A stretch of 7,360 nucleotides of DNA from an uncultured Agathobaculum sp. GTDB lineage: Bacteria; Bacillota; Clostridia; Oscillospirales; Butyricicoccaceae. Location: the NCBI GenBank assembly GCA_944380945.1, contig CALWJG010000074.1, positions 1 to 7,360 of the forward strand. Direction: 5' to 3'. Within the stretch, counting starts at the first letter, position 1; every line of letters begins with the position of its first letter. The notes under the pieces are model-generated. The model saw only the letters and a program-made list of their open reading frames with translations. It did no database searches and was not told the origin of the DNA. A program made the position numbers and the translations under genes. Positions 5,597-7,360 of this stretch are shown here, piece after piece.

Positions 5597-6278
5597 TTTT
5601 ATACCCCAGTCCGCGGACGGTCCTGATGTACTGCGGATGCGCCGGATCGTCCTCGATCTTGGCGCGCAGGTTGGAGATGTGCACCATCATGGTGTTGTCG
5701 TCGCTCTCGTAATACGCGCCGCCCACGCACTCGTACAGCTGCGCCTTGGTGAACACCCGTCCCGGGCTGCGCATCAGCTGCGCGAGGATTTTGAGCTCGG
5801 TCGAGGTCAGCGGCACGGGCTGCCCGTTCTTGCGCAGGGTGAACTGCGCGGTGTCCAGCTCGAGCGCGCCCACGCGCAGCAGCGGCGCGGCGGTATCCTG
5901 CCCCGCATCTGCCCGGCTGCACCGCCGCAGCGCGGCCTTGACATAGGCGACCACCTCGAGCGGGTTGAACGGCTTGGTCAGATAGGCGTCCGCGCCGATG
6001 TCCAGCCCGAGCAGCCGGTCGGCGTCCATCGTGCGGGCGGATAGGATGATGATCGGCAGGTCGCTGAAGGAGCGCGCCTGCCGGATGAGCTCATAGCCGC
6101 TCAGCCCCGGCATCATAATGTCCGCCAGCACGAGCGAGATCCCGCCCGCGTGGAGCTGCGCGAGCGCCTGCGCGCCGTCCTCCGCCGTGCGCACGGCATA
6201 GCCCGCGCCGGTCAGGTACAGCGTCAGCAGTTCGGTGATGTCGCGGTCGTCCTCCGCGATCAGAATGGTATGCTGCAT
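5583..6278 (-). CDS. OmpR/PhoB-family response regulator
   Basis: DNA-binding response regulator paired with the kinase encoded immediately downstream. The receiver domain (about 3-118) has the acidic pair D10-D11, phosphoacceptor D53 (ADIMMPG), S80 and K102 (TKPF). The C-terminal winged-helix domain (about 133-229) has the family hallmarks LTSTELKIL, SPGRVFTKAQL, VHISNLRAKIED and IRTVRGLGYKI. The protein has 231 residues, normal for the family. The ATG at 6278 is chosen over an upstream start at 6314 because GGAGGGAG (6290-6283) sits four bases before it and the conserved receiver begins at once. The gene is promoter-proximal in the two-gene operon. Its targets are unknown; autoregulation is common in this family, but no clear repeat sites appear before its own promoter. 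Confidence 0.95.
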   Translation of the reverse strand: MQHTILIAEDDRDITELLTLYLTGAGYAVRTAEDGAQALAQLHAGGISLVLADIMMPGLSGYELIRQARSFSDLPIIILSARTMDADRLLGLDIGADAYLTKPFNPLEVVAYVKAALRRCSRADAGQDTAAPLLRVGALELDTAQFTLRKNGQPVPLTSTELKILAQLMRSPGRVFTKAQLYECVGGAYYESDDNTMMVHISNLRAKIEDDPAHPQYIRTVRGLGYKIERP

Positions 6279-6367
6279 GGTTCTCCCTCCGTTCCGCCCG
6301 TGCGCCGCTCCCACTGCCGCGCCCGGCGGTTTTCCTTTTATGTCCCGCGTGCATGCGGGTTTTCCCT

Positions 6368-6396
6368 ATCTTACTACATAGTGGCGGCAAAGGCAA
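6368..6396 (-). promoter_or_regulatory. Promoter for the response regulator-kinase operon
   Basis: On the minus strand, TTGCCT (6396-6391) and TAAGAT (6373-6368) are 17 bases apart. Each matches consensus at four of six positions, so the promoter is moderate. The predicted start is near 6361. A short hairpin, CCCGC/GCGGG (6359-6344), would lie at the very 5' end of the transcript, about 65 bases before the response regulator SD. Confidence 0.55.
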
Positions 6397-6415
6397 GGAA
6401 AAAACCGGCAGGCGC

Positions 6416-6455
6416 AAAAAAGCCGCACCGCAGAAGGGCTCTGCAGTGCGGTTTT
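6416..6455 (-). terminator. Rho-independent terminator of the acetyltransferase operon
   Basis: CCGCACCGCAGA (6423-6434) and TCTGCAGTGCGG (6440-6451) form a stem with a single C-A mismatch and a five-base loop. Leftward the stem is followed by six T (minus strand of 6421-6416). It lies 17-20 bases after the acetyltransferase stop, immediately before the response regulator promoter, and so insulates the two leftward operons. Confidence 0.85.
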
Positions 6456-6471
6456 CGCGTAGGGGAGGGCG

Positions 6472-7053
6472 TTACAGGATCACGCGCCGCGGCTTTTCCG
6501 CGATCTGCCGGATCGGGCGGCAGGGCACGCCGTAGGCCAGCATGCCCGCGGGGATGTCGCGGGTGACCACGCTGCCCGCACCGATGACCGCATTATCGCC
6601 GATGGTTACGCCGGGCAGCACCTGCACGCCCGCGCCGATCCAGACGTTGCTGCCGACCGTGATCGGCTTCGCGTATTCCAGCCCGGCGTTGCGCTGGGCC
6701 GCGTCCAGCGGATGGCCGGCGGTGGAAAAGACGCAGTTCGGGCCGATGAACACATGGTCGCCGAAGGTGACCGGCGCGCCGTCCAGGATCACCAGATTGT
6801 GGTTGGCGTAAAAGCCCGCGCCCATGCGGATGCGATAGCCGTAGTCCGCATAAAACGGCGGCTCGATCACGATGTCATCCGGGCAGGCGGCGAGCAGCGC
6901 GCGCAGGAGGCGCAGGCGCTCGTCCCGCTGGCCGCTGCGGGTCAGGTTGTAGTCCAGGCACAGATCCTGCGCGCGGGCGCGCTCTTCGAGGATCTGCGGA
7001 TCGTAGTTCGCGTCATACAGCAGCCCGGCGGCTGCCTTTTCCTTTTCTGTCAT
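6472..7053 (-). CDS. Maltose/galactoside-type O-acetyltransferase (LbH hexapeptide family)
   Basis: Cytosolic acetyl-CoA-dependent sugar O-acetyltransferase of the Maa/LacA/NodL group; the exact sugar acceptor cannot be told. An N-terminal Mac-type helical domain (about 3-58, LLYDANYDPQI) precedes a left-handed beta-helix built from hexapeptide repeats (about 75-180), for example ITVGSNVWIGAGVQVLPG and VTIGDNAVIGAGSVV. The catalytic histidine is H114 in STAGHPLD, and the C-terminal GVPCRPIRQI is characteristic. Its 193 residues fall between Maa (about 183) and LacA (203). The frame extends upstream, but the ATG at 7053 is well supported by GAGGAGG ending six bases before it and by family length. 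That SD overlaps the TGA of the small upstream gene, so the two are likely translationally coupled. Confidence 0.93.
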   Translation of the reverse strand: MTEKEKAAAGLLYDANYDPQILEERARAQDLCLDYNLTRSGQRDERLRLLRALLAACPDDIVIEPPFYADYGYRIRMGAGFYANHNLVILDGAPVTFGDHVFIGPNCVFSTAGHPLDAAQRNAGLEYAKPITVGSNVWIGAGVQVLPGVTIGDNAVIGAGSVVTRDIPAGMLAYGVPCRPIRQIAEKPRRVIL

Positions 7054-7063
7054 GGCTTCCTCC

Positions 7064-7237
7064 TCAGTTCTGGTGGCGCACCAGCTCGTAGTCGTCCCCG
7101 CTGCGGTAATAGGGGCAGGGGCCGCCGCGCTGCAGCAGGCGGTAAAACTCGTCCTCGTCCAGATACGCCTCGCAGATGTATTCGTCCAGTTCGTCGTCAT
7201 AGGTGTTGTAGACACAGTCCTCACAGCTGCCGGACAC
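7064..7237 (-). CDS. Small four-cysteine protein, DUF6472-like
   Basis: A 57-residue acidic protein beginning MSGSCEDC. It has four cysteines (C5, C8, C22 and C41) spaced CxxC-x13-C-x18-C, many Asp/Glu/Tyr residues, and a C-terminal CPYYRSGDDYELVRHQN. From memory this pattern matches the clostridial DUF6472 family. Its function is unknown; the cysteine arrangement suggests metal binding, which is inference. The start chosen is GTG at 7237, because AAGGTG ends six bases upstream and the family usually begins a few residues before the first cysteine. A GTG at 7246 is in frame but has no room for an SD. It is followed after ten bases by the acetyltransferase and probably shares its transcript. 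Confidence 0.75.
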   Translation of the reverse strand: MSGSCEDCVYNTYDDELDEYICEAYLDEDEFYRLLQRGGPCPYYRSGDDYELVRHQN

Positions 7238-7263
7238 GGCGTTCACCTTCTTATGTTATGATT

Positions 7264-7299
7264 TGGTATAAGCATACCATACTTTGTGAAAAAGTTCAA
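7264..7299 (-). promoter_or_regulatory. Promoter of the DUF6472-acetyltransferase operon with a dyad over its -10
   Basis: On the minus strand, TTGAAC (7299-7294) and TATGCT (7276-7271) are 17 bases apart, with a predicted start near 7264. The perfect inverted repeat TGGTAT-N4-ATACCA (7264-7279) covers the -10. This could be an operator, or a by-product of AT-rich promoter sequence. The leader before the small gene is short, about 27 bases. Confidence 0.6.
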
Positions 7300-7327
7300 A
7301 CAGGCGCTTTCTATTTTGTGCAGAATG

Positions 7328-7360
7328 TGCTATGATGGAGCGGGAAAATCCTTGAGGAGT
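7328..7360 (+). promoter_or_regulatory. Divergent promoter and SD of a rightward gene beyond the window
   Basis: TGCTATGAT (7328-7336) is an extended -10 element (TGN plus TATGAT). The -35 at 17-18 bases is poor (TTTCTA near 7308), as is normal for extended -10 promoters. GAGGAG (7354-7359) at the window edge is a strong SD, so a plus-strand gene should start within about ten bases of the end. Its product is unknown. The leader would be very short. Confidence 0.6.

Noticed and set aside
3116..5626. An 836-codon open frame on the plus strand, out of frame with the MATE gene and antisense to the kinase
   Set aside because: The translation is rich in Arg, Ala, Gln and Gly, the usual shadow of GC-biased codons in the real genes on both sides. 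It has no recognisable domain and crosses a strong terminator.
6294..6329. Hairpin between the response regulator promoter and its SD
   Set aside because: Only a five-pair outer stem and a four-pair inner stem separated by mismatches. This is expected in such GC-rich sequence and much weaker than the MATE and leftward-gene hairpins.
1..7360. CRISPR repeats, insertion sequences, tRNA genes, attachment sites or a defence system
   Set aside because: No spaced direct repeats, transposase or integrase motifs, or tRNA-like folds were seen on either strand. All larger genes belong to common housekeeping or transport families.

Overview
The window looks like a GC-rich, low-repeat chromosomal segment of an anaerobic Firmicute. 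The likeliest source is a clostridial gut lineage of the Oscillospiraceae/Ruminococcaceae type. This rests on gene content: a small KtrAB-type potassium system, a MepA-like MATE pump, an OmpR/EnvZ-style two-component pair, and a four-cysteine small protein resembling the clostridial DUF6472 family. Strong Shine-Dalgarno sites and sigma-A-like promoters with 17-bp spacers also fit. The taxonomic call is inference. I see no insertion sequence, phage gene, CRISPR array, tRNA or rRNA.

Layout, left to right. At the extreme left, a gene pointing left off the window contributes only its start codon and ribosome site, behind a very stable leader hairpin. Positions 93-134 hold a terminator-like perfect palindrome behind ktrA. 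Positions 145-2131 are a leftward ktrB-ktrA operon for potassium uptake. A 370-bp divergent intergenic region (2132-2501) follows. It is unusually rich in signals: a ktrB promoter with a dyad over its -10, a possible 21-residue upstream ORF that overlaps the ktrB start, a hairpin between a strong SD and the ktrB ATG, phased GTTAA boxes, and a near-consensus MATE promoter with a palindrome at its predicted start site and a hairpin before its SD. The rightward MATE transporter (2502-3875) converges on the leftward response regulator-histidine kinase operon (6278-3962), with a bidirectional terminator between them. The last 900 bases hold a leftward two-gene operon, the DUF6472-like small protein then a maltose/galactoside-type O-acetyltransferase. 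A divergent promoter and SD at the right edge belong to a gene starting just beyond the window.

KtrB is the membrane ion channel subunit and KtrA its cytosolic nucleotide-gated RCK ring. The sensor kinase and regulator form a complete phosphorelay with all key residues present. Its targets are not shown; the adjacent MATE gene and the phased boxes upstream of ktrB are candidates only.

The genes belong to well-known families and I do not see a clearly new multi-gene system. The most interesting material is regulatory: the unusual translation-initiation region of ktrB, the palindromes placed on promoters, and the structured leaders.
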